Shown: positions 1 to 10,474, counted from the stretch's first letter. The stretch is 64,000 nucleotides of DNA from Plumapathes pennacea (GCA_964036295.1 OZ038462.1:6741267-6805266); one strand, 5' to 3'. Notes: generated from the letters alone by a model not told the origin. Numbers and translations are program-made.

Positions 1-90
1 AATAGACAGAATAACGCTGCCTTTCTGTATTTACTCCGGGAGGCTTTGGATCCGACTCAGTACCAGAGACTGGTCAACACAAAAGTTTAA
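1..90 (+). CDS. Possible 3' end of an upstream exon (partial)
   Basis: Frame 1 is open from the first base and reads about 29 residues with an amphipathic pattern (FLYLLREAL, then YQRLV) before TAA at 88-90. It may be the last exon of a gene that begins left of the window. The next ORF, from 94, is in the same frame, so the stop separates two open stretches by only one codon. I do not recognise the fragment, and chance is not excluded at this length. Confidence 0.25.
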   Translation, partial: NRQNNAAFLYLLREALDPTQYQRLVNTKV

Positions 91-93
91 CAA

Positions 94-1344
94 ATGAATG
101 TACAAAACCAGTTGAATATCCTGATGACGCTCGATAGAGACGACGGTGAATGCAGCTGTATGAAGTATCACGGATTTCCAAACTGTATCAAGAAATGCTT
201 GGAGAACAAACTAAGCCCTAAGCGAGCTGGAGACGGCAACAGACTTGCGAGCAGTCAAGAAACGTTGGTGTGGTGGGAGGAAAAACGCAGACAAGACCCC
301 AAACCGAGAAGGCGGAATGATTCGTATTCCCATGGTTATTTCGTGACGAGAAACAAGACCGCCCCCGCGGTAATGGAGGACGCGGGGAATTCGGAGAAAG
401 TCGAGCTAGAACTGGTAGGGAAATTTATGCCGACTTCACCTCGGCCGCACACTCGGAAGCCGAAAGAATCCCGAGAAAAGCCGGAGCAGAGGATACCCCA
501 GAATACTCCGGTGTCGGATTTTATTAACGGAAAGAGAAGCGTCAGATCTGCGACAGAGGAATCGAATTTGGGAATAAATGTGGCACAAATACTGTCGTAC
601 AGTATACCGCCCAAGACTTTTGGAGAAAATCTGGGAGACGTGCGAGATCATAATAAACATGAGAGGAAGAAGGAGGCGCAGAAATGCCGGGCAGGGAAGA
701 GTACTTCATGTAAACTAAAACGCAGTGTAGAAAACATGTGGAGACCAGAGGCCAGAAAACGGAGAAATCTCACTACAACGCGGAGTCTGCCAAACTTAAG
801 GTACTTTAGGAAAAATCTGAGAGAGGAGAAAGATACAGAGACGGAATGTGTGGACCGGCCACTCGAGGGGTTGTTAATGTGTAGCAGAGTGCGAAGCGGT
901 GTACCAGTGTACATCGACACTCAAAAAATCATGGAAGAAATCATCAATGGCGAAGGAGTGGACAAGGAGGATTGTGACGACGGTGATGATGAAGAAGAGA
1001 ACGATGAGAGTGAAGATGTTGGGTCGTACGGTGAAGGCTGCCGCGTCTTCATGCTCAGAAGCACACAAGGAAGCATAGAGGAAGTGTTTGATAAGTCTCC
1101 AGACCATCAAAAGAACAAACGTGAATCAGCTAAAAGATCGCTCACAACAACACAAGAGGCGCCAGAGGCGTTAACCACTCCAGAGACAGATATTAAACGA
1201 GACGGGTTCCTGGCGCGACCCGTGAAACACAAAGCTCTGATTCGACCGTTAACTTTAAAGCTGTCGTCACGTGCTACAGAGCAGTGTTATGTTCCACGTT
1301 TACTTGCACACTCGATCAAGGTCAACTACACTTACAAACAATGA
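94..1344 (+). CDS. Unrecognised 416-residue single-exon ORF, charged and disordered
   Basis: A 1251-base ORF from ATG at 94 with an in-frame TAA six bases upstream. The product is highly charged. It has a short Cys-containing N-terminal patch (residues about 20-35), long Arg/Lys-rich low-complexity stretches, and an acidic run of Asp/Glu near residues 293-310. There is no signal peptide, membrane segment or domain that I recognise. The length makes chance unlikely in this AT-rich DNA, but it could be one long exon of a spliced gene rather than a complete protein. The nearest neighbour is a GPCR array on the opposite strand. No function can be assigned. Confidence 0.5.
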   Translation: MNVQNQLNILMTLDRDDGECSCMKYHGFPNCIKKCLENKLSPKRAGDGNRLASSQETLVWWEEKRRQDPKPRRRNDSYSHGYFVTRNKTAPAVMEDAGNSEKVELELVGKFMPTSPRPHTRKPKESREKPEQRIPQNTPVSDFINGKRSVRSATEESNLGINVAQILSYSIPPKTFGENLGDVRDHNKHERKKEAQKCRAGKSTSCKLKRSVENMWRPEARKRRNLTTTRSLPNLRYFRKNLREEKDTETECVDRPLEGLLMCSRVRSGVPVYIDTQKIMEEIINGEGVDKEDCDDGDDEEENDESEDVGSYGEGCRVFMLRSTQGSIEEVFDKSPDHQKNKRESAKRSLTTTQEAPEALTTPETDIKRDGFLARPVKHKALIRPLTLKLSSRATEQCYVPRLLAHSIKVNYTYKQ

Positions 1345-1600
1345 AGGACAACGGAGCAGCTCCCCTCCGAAACAATTCCAAGCGAAAGCTCTAGCTGTAC
1401 AAACGCTTGGATTGTGTGAAACATGACAATGCCGGTTTACCGTAGCACTCTTATAGTTTGTATCTGGCAAAATGATGGGGGATCCCCTTAGAGAAGCTCA
1501 ACCGAGTTTGCCGAAATCTCCTGCTACTCGATAATACTTGATCGATTGGGCAAACACTTGTAAATATGTGGCAAACAAAGAGTGATTGATTAGTTGACTT

Positions 1601-1627
1601 CCCCCCCCCCCCCCCAAAAAAAAAAAA
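1601..1627. repeat. Poly-C/poly-A junction
   Basis: Fifteen C are followed directly by about twelve A. This is simple sequence and its length is likely variable. Confidence 0.9.
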
Positions 1628-2420
1628 CACCAATGTTCTCAACTGCGGTACATTGGTCTACTTGGAAAAAGGCAAATCGCTACTTTTAACACCCTGAAAT
1701 ATACTCGAACGGGAGTTCGTTGCTTTGAGGGGTCAGGGCAACCAATTAACCGTTGAACTGTTGAACCGAATGAACCGAATGACTGCTACTTCACGGCCTG
1801 GGGTTCTGCAGAAATAATTACTCCAATATCCAAACAACCCTTGTCCTAGTGCTTACATTAAATTGTTCTTTGTGTGAGGATGGAGGATCGAATGGTCTTT
1901 AACCAGCCTAACAAGAATTCAAACAAGTCGACGTTCGTAAAAAAGTTGGCAGCGCCGGAAGTCGAGGTGACTGTTCGAGAATGTAAATCAGTCCGGTGCG
2001 AGAGATTTGAGAACGTCTCGAGAACCGACTACAGTTCAGTAAGATAGTTATTGCAAATATTCGGTAACACAACTGTGCAAATCGTATACCACAGGATTCC
2101 AACATTGTGGGACAGCTTGTGCTGTACGCTACACTAAACATCGATCAACACTCACCGAGTCCTGTCGAGTCTTGCAGACGCTTCGCCGCTCAAACGCCGA
2201 GTGGTATGTCTCCTACAGGTCCAGCCAAGTGCCCGTCGACATGTGTGTGAACGTCTGTTCAGTCCCATCCCGCTTTTCTATCAAAAACATCGGCAAATAC
2301 CAACAAAGTCACAACACTCCACCGACCGGTTGTGGATGAGCCTCGTTTGTATATTCGCCACGTGACCACGACAGGCAAAATACCCGCGCGTACGCGCGCC
2401 TGTGCAAGCATGCAATCTGG

Positions 2421-2746
2421 CATGTAATCCGGGAGGGGTACTCTATTTCGGACCTGACTCCAAAAATGGATACCTATTTCAGATCTTTTTCAGATATTTT
2501 TTTTTTCTTTTGCAACGATTTCCGCCCTGTGTTTTCTTTCATTTGCCGTACAATGTCCGCGGAGACACATTTCTGTTAAAATCATACCTATCCCAGACCA
2601 AAAAGACAAAATCGGTACACTATTTCAGACAACAAATGCTTGAAAACGATACCCTTTGAGGCGGCACATACCTATATAGCTTATATATGGGAGTACCCCC
2701 CTCCCCTCCCCCCCCCCCCCCCCCCCCTCCCCGGAGGGGCATGCAA
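2421..2746. repeat. Inverted-repeat element with G/C-rich ends
   Basis: The left end reads CCGGGAGGGGTACTC. The right end carries GGGAGTACCCCCC and CCGGAGGGGCATGC around a C-run at 2708-2727. The ends are imperfect reverse complements about 300 bp apart, as in a non-autonomous foldback element. The ORFs inside it are not genes. Confidence 0.5.
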
Positions 2747-3218
2747 TAAGTAAATAGCAGCAATTTTCTCTTTCGAACTTTATTTACTGCGGACCTGAAA
2801 AATATGAGACGCGACTCAAGAGCAACTATTAGTTTATTGTAAAGTAGTTTCAACTCTTCCTGTAAATTGCGTAAAAACGTCGATTAAAGAAACAGAAACT
2901 GTTCAATCCATCTTTCCTTTACCTCAGCAAACGCTTCATGAATTGCACACAATTCTTGCGTGAAAAAGTATACTTTAAATATGAAAAATAGTGAATACAT
3001 TTGCTGCAGTTAAATATGAAAATAGTGAATACAAATAAGCTCTACTAAGCAGATATACACAACCTAAAATAATGCAGCCAGATGGGTACTAAACATCCCA
3101 AAAATCACTTTTCAATACTTGCTTTTTAAATGTTCCACATCTGTTACTATCATCATAATTTTTTATCGGAGATATTAGCCTCTTTAGCTACACTGTAAAT
3201 ATTCGAATTGAAATTATG

Positions 3219-4148
3219 TTATGTTAGTGACTTCCGGTTTGATCTGAGGCAACATCCGGTCACCATCTTAGAGCAAGCCTTTCTGAAATTCTCAAACCGC
3301 CAAGCATAGACAAACGGATTTATAGCAGAGTTGGCGAGGATGAGCAAAAAGTGTGCATCGCGGGCCCAGTGAATAAACACACAACTACATGTGCTACACA
3401 AGTTGGTGATGTAAATGCAGACACAGGACGGGAGATAACAGGCCAAGAAGAACGCCAACATGATCATGAACGTCTTGGTGACCTTCTGTTCCCATCTCAC
3501 CGCTTGTCGTTGAGCCAAGTTCTCTTCCCTAGTTTCGTCCAGACTGTCCCATTGTCTGACTTGGTTCCGAAACACGCGGAAGATTTTGATGTGAGTGTAA
3601 ATCATCACGGAAAATGTTAACACAATCACCGTGTGAAAGAACACGAAAGCGTACGTGAGGTACCCTGTTTTCAGATAAATGAAGGGAAAACTCAGGGAGA
3701 AAAGCCAAATACCCGCAGCCACAAATCCTGCTCTCTTCGGGTTCAGCTTGAGCCTGTAAGTCATGGGGGAAGTGATGGCCACATATCTATCCATTGTCAA
3801 TGCTGCAAGACTCAGAACAGACGCTGTGCTGGAGACGAAGTACGGAATGTGAATATAAACCAAGGCAGTCGGGTAGGCGCCTGAAATCCCCTCACTCAAA
3901 TGAAATGCAACGGACATAGGGTCAACCACGAAGCCCACTATCAAATCAGCGAAGGCCAGATTTGCGATGAAGTAATTGAAAGGCGACTTGAGATCTTTGT
4001 TGGGGTCGACGAATATCGCCATCACTACCAGGATGTTCCCGATCACTGTAACAAGGCACATAACTATAGATATCGACGCTGACGTGAAGGAAATGTAGCT
4101 AGGAGGAATTGTCATGTTCGTACACGGATACTCGCCAAACAGAGACAT
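3219..4148 (-). CDS. Class A (rhodopsin-like) GPCR, copy 1, intact
   Basis: Intronless receptor of 309 residues with seven membrane helices. The start is at 4148, because all three paralogues begin MSLFG there; the open frame continues 52 codons further but is not shared. Visible landmarks: an N-glycosylation sequon NMT at 11-13, the TM1 Asn at 38, LAFAD with Asp68 in TM2, DRY at 120-122, CYLP in TM6 (237-240) in place of the usual CWxP, and NPFVY at 277-281. There is no Cys at the top of TM3, and the extracellular loop before TM7 carries a CSTCSC cluster. The missing TM3 Cys and short second extracellular loop fit the melanocortin/cannabinoid/adenosine-like branch, and such receptors are expanded in cnidarians. 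The ligand is unknown. It is one of a tandem array. Confidence 0.9.
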   Translation of the reverse strand: MSLFGEYPCTNMTIPPSYISFTSASISIVMCLVTVIGNILVVMAIFVDPNKDLKSPFNYFIANLAFADLIVGFVVDPMSVAFHLSEGISGAYPTALVYIHIPYFVSSTASVLSLAALTMDRYVAITSPMTYRLKLNPKRAGFVAAGIWLFSLSFPFIYLKTGYLTYAFVFFHTVIVLTFSVMIYTHIKIFRVFRNQVRQWDSLDETREENLAQRQAVRWEQKVTKTFMIMLAFFLACYLPSCVCIYITNLCSTCSCVFIHWARDAHFLLILANSAINPFVYAWRFENFRKACSKMVTGCCLRSNRKSLT

Positions 4149-4880
4149 GACGAAGGCCTGCTCTCGTCGCGAATTGTGTAACCTTTCGAAGCTCGTAATG
4201 ACACGGTGTGTGATTATGACACTTCCGGCTTGACGCAATGTCTTTGGAATTCGTGATGCTTGCGCAATATCAATTATCTGCGTGTTGACTTGATAAGCGT
4301 TCACTGTCCGTCAATTTGAAGAACAAGAAATTGCACTGCGGATTGTCACGATGCATATTAAGCCTCATGAACGAGATGCGTTTGAATGAGAAGTTAGAAC
4401 ACAAGCCTTAATTAAAACTTACAGACTTTGAATTTAAATGTATATAAGGGGCCATTTATACGGAAGGAGACCCTTCCCCAAGGGTGAAAAGATAGTCAGC
4501 CTTCTTTACATGCGAAGTGCTATCCCAAGGGTTATCTCGCCAATTCCAAGACTGATTTGACAGTAGCCTGACCCCGCTAAGCTTGGCTCTCCTACCTCAA
4601 GCGTTTACATTGCTTAAGTAAACTATTACTCTTGCAAGCAGATATATCGACCCTTCCTCCTAAAGTGACCCTGCTATCGTGTAAACGACAATAGAGAAGG
4701 TTGATCCTTCCAGGAGGGTGACCTTGCAAGGAGAGTATAAACCCTACTTCCATGTAAACAGCTTCTAAATAAATATGTGAAGTAAAAGTGCCCAGATCCA
4801 ATGCACACACTCAAAAATGTCTCACACACATTGTTTAAAAGCGTCCCACACGCAAACACCAGTTGGTTGTTGCACAATGG
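4149..4880. other. Spacer between GPCR copies 1 and 2
   Basis: No gene seen. Part of it (about 4440-4775) has weakly matching ends, GGGGCCATTTATACGGAAGG against CTTCCATGTAAAC read from the other strand. It may be an eroded inverted-repeat element. Confidence 0.3.
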
Positions 4881-5768
4881 TCACGCAAAGGCAGTTTCCG
4901 CCGGAAGAGAGGAACCAGTACCACTTCCTGTTGACTCGGTATTCCGCATTTTGAATTCTGGTTTGAGGTCATACGACGTTTTGCTGCTTGATCTCGGTCG
5001 TGAACAACATCTGTTGTATAAGTTGGTGATGTAAATACAGACACAGGAGGGGAGATAACAGGCCAAGAAGAACGCCAACATGATCATGAATGTCTTGGTG
5101 ACCTTCTGTTCCCATCTCACCGCTTGTCGCTGAGCCAAGTTCTCTGCCCGTGTTTCGCCGAGGTCGTCCCATTGTTTGACTTGGTTTCGAAACACGCGGA
5201 AGATTTTAACATGCGTGTAAATCATCACAGCAAATGTTAAGACGATCACAGTATGAGCGAACACGAAAGCGTACGTGAGGTATCCTGTTTTCAGATAAAT
5301 AAAGGGAAAACTCAGGGAGAAAAGCCAAATACCCGCAGCCACAAATCCTGCTCTCTTGGGGTTCAGCTTGAGCCTGTAAGTCATGGGGGAAGTGATGGCC
5401 ACATATCTGTCCATCGTCAATGCTGCAAGACTCAGAACAGACGCTGTGCTGGAGATGAAATACGGAATGTGAATATAAACCAAGGCAGTCGGGTAGGCGC
5501 CTGAAATCCCCTCACTCAAATGAAATGCAATGGACATAGGGTCCACCACGAAGCCCACTATCAAATCAGCGAAGGCCAGATTTGCGATGAAGTAATTGAA
5601 AGGCGACTTGAGATCTTTGTTGGGGTCGACGAATATCGCCATCACAACCAGGATGTTCCCGAACACTGTAACAAGGCACAAGGGAACCGAGATGGAGGCT
5701 GTTGTGAAGGAAATGTAGCTAGGAGGAATTGTGACGTTCGTACACGGATACTCGCCGAACAGAGACAT
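4881..5768 (-). pseudogene. Class A GPCR, copy 2, truncated before TM7
   Basis: Close tandem duplicate of copy 1 with the same MSLFGEYP start at 5768. TM1-TM6 are intact, including DRY and the CYLP motif. Homology to copies 1 and 3 stops abruptly just after the TM6 sequence ITNL, near 5020. The remaining ~45 residues are an unrelated hydrophilic tail, so the third extracellular loop, TM7 with NPxxY and the C-terminal Cys patch are missing. The open frame is 295 codons without internal stops. It is most likely a non-functional duplicate; a six-helix dominant-negative or decoy form is possible but unproven. The open frame extends 52 codons upstream, without support from copies 1 or 3. Confidence 0.8.
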
Positions 5769-6013
5769 GATACAATTTGGATGACCTCTGTTACTTGATA
5801 CTCGCCTCACGACGTTTAAACAGGTCAGTTTCAAAAGTTCGGTTCTTTCTCTTTGTTGGATATTTCTTTGCGGCGCGCACGTCAGCTTCACTTGGCTCCG
5901 TACTCTCGGAGTCATATGACACAAAGAATACCAATTATGTATTTACCTATTTTTAGAACAAGCTGAAGCGCATAATTTAAAAAGGAAGTTGAAATCGAAG
6001 CCAGTTCGTTGTA

Positions 6014-6082
6014 TGTCCCGAGATGGTCAACTTCAATTTTCTCCTTCAGCTTCTCACTAGAAACATATCCTACAGTATTGAT
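6014..6082 (+). repeat. Partial copy of the dispersed ~190-bp inverted-repeat element
   Basis: Shares the block GGTCAACTTCAATTTTCTCC, then a TTCTCAC and an ACAGTAT block, with the fuller copies at 52483 and 59876. The right half is missing. Confidence 0.6.
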
Positions 6083-6432
6083 AAACAAGTGAAAATTGGC
6101 AAGGACTAAATCTGCATGCTGTCTGCCTCAGGGTAGTGTCCGCTTAGAGAGAGTTGACTCATTGCCCTCCAAGGCCAAATCGTTGTGAGAATTTGTCTTT
6201 TGTGCTCAGGAGTCAACCGCTGAACTTTGTTTCCTGGAAAACACGGAATAAGTCAAAAGGTTTACATAGACGCCACGTAAATCAGATCACACAATGAAGG
6301 GAACAGGATCTTTTTTGTTTTTCAACTTGTCTATTCTTCTTCGCACTTTATGTACTACTACAGTTCATTTTTTAATCGTTTGACGCCAGGACGTGTTTCG
6401 GCTCGTAAGCGTAACACTTAATATTTGCGCTT

Positions 6433-6513
6433 AATGAACGATGTGCAAGCTGTCAAAGCTGCTCGTCGACCAGTTGTCGACAAGTAGCTTTGACTAGCGT
6501 GCAATTCGTTCAT
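6433..6513. repeat. Imperfect 80-bp palindrome
   Basis: The arms AATGAACGATGTGCAAGCTG.. and ..GTGCAATTCGTTCATT, each about 38 bp, pair around a five-base loop at 6471-6475 flanked by GTCGAC on both sides. This is a hairpin or foldback remnant. Confidence 0.7.
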
Positions 6514-7119
6514 TTTCCATTGCTTTCCAGTCGCACACTTACTGCACGACTGTGAGCCACTGTATAATAACACTTAGACTGCTTGCGCGCTTACAAAAAC
6601 AAAAACAAAACAAAAATTGCGTGGATGTACACGGTTCCATTCCCAACTAGATGGTGTTGGTACAAAGGAGTTAGAAGGATCATGCAAGTGTTTGGAAAGC
6701 ACAAAAATGCCTCACTTTTGCGCATGCACAAACAATGTGTGAGTCATCTTGGATGACGGCGTCACTTGCGGAATTTAAGGGGCCCTCTCAGCGGCCAACT
6801 CAATGTTTTTGTCTACATCTTGGAATGTGCCGTAAATTGATAACCCAAGGCTGAGCCTGGTTCCCAACACAATATAACGTAATAAATCAAAACAAAAATA
6901 AGTAAATAGCACTTTCAGATCAAAAGAAACTGGTCTTCCCCTCAAATGAGCCGGATGTAAAAGGATTGCTAAGGCTCATGTTTCGACTTACTTTAGGCCC
7001 CCCTGAAAATGGCGGTACAAGATTTTTGGCACGCAAAGCATTGTGGTTGAGAACGCCGCTTGCTCTCAGGCACCCACGAACACACGTACCCAACGAAACT
7101 CCGCGCAAAGTCGTTCAGG

Positions 7120-8109
7120 TTAACACGAGTGCGACTGAACGTTAGTGCTTATAGTGTGGACGCGACTTTCCTGTTCAGGCGACACTTTTCTGAACCGCGG
7201 CAGACATTTTCGGCAACAACTGCAGAGGATCTTCACACAAGCGTCCCTGAAATTCTCAAAACGCCAGGCGTACACAAACGGATTCACAGCAGAGTTGGCG
7301 AGGATGAGTACAAAGTGCGCGTCGCGGGCCCAGTGAATAAACTTGCAGCTACATGTGCTACATAAGTTTGTGATGTAAATACAGACGCAAGACGGAAGGT
7401 AACAGGCCAAGAAGAACGCCAGCATGATCATGAACGTCTTCGTGATCCTCTGTTGCCATCTGATGGCTTGTCTCATAGCTTGGTTTTGTCTTCGTGCGGC
7501 GTTGATCATTGTTAGCATCGCCTGCTCTCTGATTGAACGGAATACTTTTGCGTAAGTGTATAACATGACCAGGAATGTAAAAACAACCACCGTATTAGAA
7601 AAAACCAAAGCGTACGTTAGATATCCTGTTTTTAGGTAAACAAAAGGAAAACTTAGGGAAAAAAGCCAAATGCCCGCAGCCATAAATCCTGCTCTCTTGG
7701 GGTTGAGCTTGAGCCTGTAAGTCATGGGTGAAGTAATGGCCACATATCTGTCCATCGTCAACGCTGCGAGACTCAGAACAGACGCTGTACTTGAGATAAA
7801 GTACGGGATGTGAATATAAACCAAGGCAGTCGGGTAGACGCCTGAAATCCCCTCACTCAAATGAAACGCAACGGACATAGGGTCCACCACACATCCGACT
7901 ATCAAATCAGCGAAGGCCAGATTAGCGATGAAGTAATGGAAGGGCGATTTCAGATCTTTGTTCGGGTCCACAAATATGGCCAACGCTACCAGGATGTTCC
8001 CTAGCACTGTAACAAGAGACATTGGAACTGAGATGGACGCTGTTATGAAGGAAATGTAGCTGGGAGGAATTGTCATGTTCGTGCACGGATATTTGCCGAA
8101 CAGAGACAT
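7120..8109 (-). CDS. Class A (rhodopsin-like) GPCR, copy 3, intact
   Basis: Intronless receptor of 329 residues starting at the MSLFG Met shared with copies 1 and 2. It keeps the TM2 Asp, the MDRYVAI end of TM3, CYLP in TM6 and NPFVYAW in TM7. The most diverged parts are the end of TM5 and the third intracellular loop, and the C-tail is about 20 residues longer with a cluster of Cys that could be palmitoylated. The gradient of similarity suggests copies 1 and 2 come from a younger duplication and copy 3 from an older one. It belongs to the same melanocortin/adenosine-like branch. The loop changes imply different G-protein coupling or regulation (inference). Ligand unknown. Confidence 0.9.
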   Translation of the reverse strand: MSLFGKYPCTNMTIPPSYISFITASISVPMSLVTVLGNILVALAIFVDPNKDLKSPFHYFIANLAFADLIVGCVVDPMSVAFHLSEGISGVYPTALVYIHIPYFISSTASVLSLAALTMDRYVAITSPMTYRLKLNPKRAGFMAAGIWLFSLSFPFVYLKTGYLTYALVFSNTVVVFTFLVMLYTYAKVFRSIREQAMLTMINAARRQNQAMRQAIRWQQRITKTFMIMLAFFLACYLPSCVCIYITNLCSTCSCKFIHWARDAHFVLILANSAVNPFVYAWRFENFRDACVKILCSCCRKCLPRFRKVSPEQESRVHTISTNVQSHSC

Positions 8110-9589
8110 GATGTAGAATTTGATGTGTTGGAAATTCTTTAGATTTTAACCTTGGTTTTCCTGGAGCAGAATTGGCGCAACTTTTTACTTTCAATGTCTT
8201 CCTCAAAATGACGTCCTGGCAATAAGGCTTAACGTTCAAAGCTTTTAACCGGATTATGTACTTGAGAAAATGAACCTTGCATGACGTACTTCGCAGGCTT
8301 CAAATATCCGTTTGTCCTCACTATTGCTAAATAAAAAGTGATTAATTTTTTTTCACCTGCTTTTATCAGAGCTCTAACTTCATGTCCGAGTCACGTTTTA
8401 ATTGTTGTACTAACTTCCGTTCTGACAAAAAATCATAATAATAAATTTTCCTCCAACACGATAAGGAACAACTACGCCAATTGAGTCGTCAGTTGTGGCG
8501 CGATTGGTCGCGTCACGTTTATAAATTGTCACCACAAATTATCACCATAAATTATTAACACAAACGATGAAATGTTAATAGCATCTGTCCATCTTTGCAT
8601 AGTGCTGGTTTGACAAAACTAGTAATGAAAACATCACATATCAAAGAAAATATTGCATTCGGGAAATTGTTTTCAGTTGGAGGCTAACGGATGCACGAGT
8701 TATTAAATAAGCGTTTGGAGTAACTATATTAAAATTTGCGGTTCTTTTTTTCAGAACACGGGAAATTAATCCTGTTATTCCTGTGAAAAAAAATTAACTC
8801 CACGAACAACAAGGAAGCTGCCAACTTCTGAACTGTCAAATCATGCAGTGAACACTCAAGCAAAGGAAATTAAGCCCGCGATGCGGTACACTTTAATAGC
8901 AGTGTTCACACTACGGCTGTTTGAGACTTCAAAGATTTCCACAAATACGTTTGCCGGCTTACCTTGAGGAGTTGGTGAACTTATAGCCTGGGTTAATTAT
9001 CTCGGCTCTGATCAGTGACACCGTGGCCTTTTCAGCTTTGAGGTAATGGCAATACAAAATAACGTCCTTGAGTGACTGCATAACGGAAAGAGCATTTATA
9101 TATCTCAATGAGCTCACTGACGCGAGCGATCCGGTAATGCTAATTGATTTCGCATCACCTTAAGTATATCGGTAAGTTTAGACTGACAGTTGTTCAGAGT
9201 GAAACCTAAAGGGTGAACAATTAAGACTAACTGAGTGGAGGAAGTGCCTTCTTTTTGAAACTTTGGGAAAATAATTCTGCATATTCAGTTTCGGAATTAA
9301 ATGACTGAAGTTGCAGACATGGGAAATGAGTTTGAACATAAAAGCGTGCGATACAAAAACCACATAACCATCTAAACAACAACAAAGCCATAGCCGTTGT
9401 CTCTCCTTGGACTAACTCGTGCCGTCGACGTTGACGTTCACTGTGCGTTACTTGAGGTCACCTCAGTAGCTTAATATTTACCCTTTAGTATAGGTCTTCT
9501 TCACAATACTCGCATATCCCCGTTCTTGTTTGATGTTAACAATTCGCGGTTATACTTTATAATAAGCCCATGAACTATACTACAAAGCG

Positions 9590-9672
9590 AAGGGCAGATT
9601 CACAGGACGATCTTTATTGGTGTCCACAAATACGACCAACACTAACAGGATATTTTTGATCACTGTAACACG
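9590..9672 (-). pseudogene. GPCR fragment: remnant of a fourth array member
   Basis: Read on the minus strand, this stretch gives a TM1-to-loop peptide ending in VDTNKD. It matches the copy 1 segment VTVIGNILVVMAIFVDPNKD at about 15 of 20 positions. Matching DNA blocks include GATCACTGTAACA. Homology fades on both sides and no start or other helices remain. It indicates the array once extended at least 1.5 kb further. Confidence 0.7.
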
Positions 9673-9702
9673 ACTGTGAGCCGCTGTGACTGTGAGCCGC
9701 GG
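9669..9702. repeat. Short tandem duplication
   Basis: GACTGTGAGCCGC occurs twice in a row, and a related GACTGTGAGCCAC lies at about 6549. A small shared repeat. Confidence 0.5.
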
Positions 9703-9996
9703 TACCAAGCCAATACAAAACGACGCATGCTCGTTTAGCCATGACCCGCAAAAATCCATTCGGCAGGCTTAATAGCTCGGTGGACAAACACTTAAGGCAT
9801 AAATGCAGAGATATATTCAGTTATTCAATTAATTCTTAACCTGCTGGTTCTGACTTTGTGTCTTAATATTGGTACAAACCAGAATAAAGTGTACTCTTTG
9901 CCCGGAAGACCTGTAAGTTTAGCCTTCGAGTCCACAACAGATTTTACGTGTTTCTGCTTTACTTGTCAGTCATTTCTTGTCACGTTTCTGACATTA

Positions 9997-10238
9997 AGGG
10001 CCGATTTTTTAAACAAAGTTTAACTTAGACCTGGTTTATCGCTAAATTTAAGTCTAGACGGACGCCGTAAAACAGGGTTAGCTAAACGTTAAATTGCACT
10101 TTTAGAACATGGATCAGTCAGAGTCGGTTTATAAAGACGACTTTTAGCCGTTGTCCGTTAAGCATGGCTATTGTTTAATTCTTGTTTAGACCAGGACTTT
10201 CTTAACCGCGGTCTAAACCTTGTTTAAAAAATCGGCCT
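9997..10238. mobile_element. Inverted-repeat element (MITE), about 242 bp, TTA target duplication
   Basis: The left end AGGGCCGATTTTTTAAACAA and right end TTGTTTAAAAAATCGGCCT are near-perfect reverse complements, with one G inserted. Both ends are flanked by TTA (9994-9996 and 10239-10241). A three-base TTA duplication and GGGCC-like ends fit the PIF/Harbinger group, but no transposase is present, so the family is an inference. Confidence 0.7.
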
Positions 10239-10437
10239 TTAGAGTCCGCACTTCGGACGTTATGGGATTGGGGACTAAGACTTGATAGGGAGGTGATTAA
10301 TTTATTTTATGCCTGAAGATCTAAAATTGAAATCTCTTAACCAGACACTCTCAAACAAATTGAAAGAGTTGTAGAGTATTTTGAAACAGATCAGCAGCCG
10401 TCTTCTCTGTGCCATTAACCTCTTATAGCTCTGTAAT

Positions 10438-10439
<2 letters not shown>

Positions 10440-10471
<32 letters not shown>
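10440..10471. repeat. Poly-T run
   Basis: About 32 consecutive T. No associated retroelement body was recognised next to it. Confidence 0.9.

Positions 10472-10474
<3 letters not shown>

Larger units (their letters stand above)
1345..3218. other. Intergenic stretch with homopolymers and one inverted-repeat element
   Basis: No supported gene. It holds a C-run joined to an A-run (1601-1627) and an inverted-repeat element with a C-run (2421-2746). The rest is AT-rich with only short ORFs. Confidence 0.6.
5769..7119. other. Spacer between GPCR copies 2 and 3
   Basis: No gene seen. It contains a partial copy of the dispersed ~190-bp element (6014-6082) and an 80-bp imperfect palindrome (6433-6513). 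Confidence 0.5.

Noticed and set aside
2402-2853. ORFs across the C-run
   Set aside because: They read an inverted-repeat element and a homopolymer (poly-Gly), not a gene.
4149-4304. 52-codon N-terminal extensions of GPCR copies 1 and 2
   Set aside because: The extensions are unrelated between paralogues and absent in copy 3, while the downstream MSLFG start is shared by all.
3633-5798. Antisense ORFs that look alike in both GPCR copies (3633-4082 and 5253-5798)
   Set aside because: Their similarity is a by-product of the duplicated receptor genes on the other strand.
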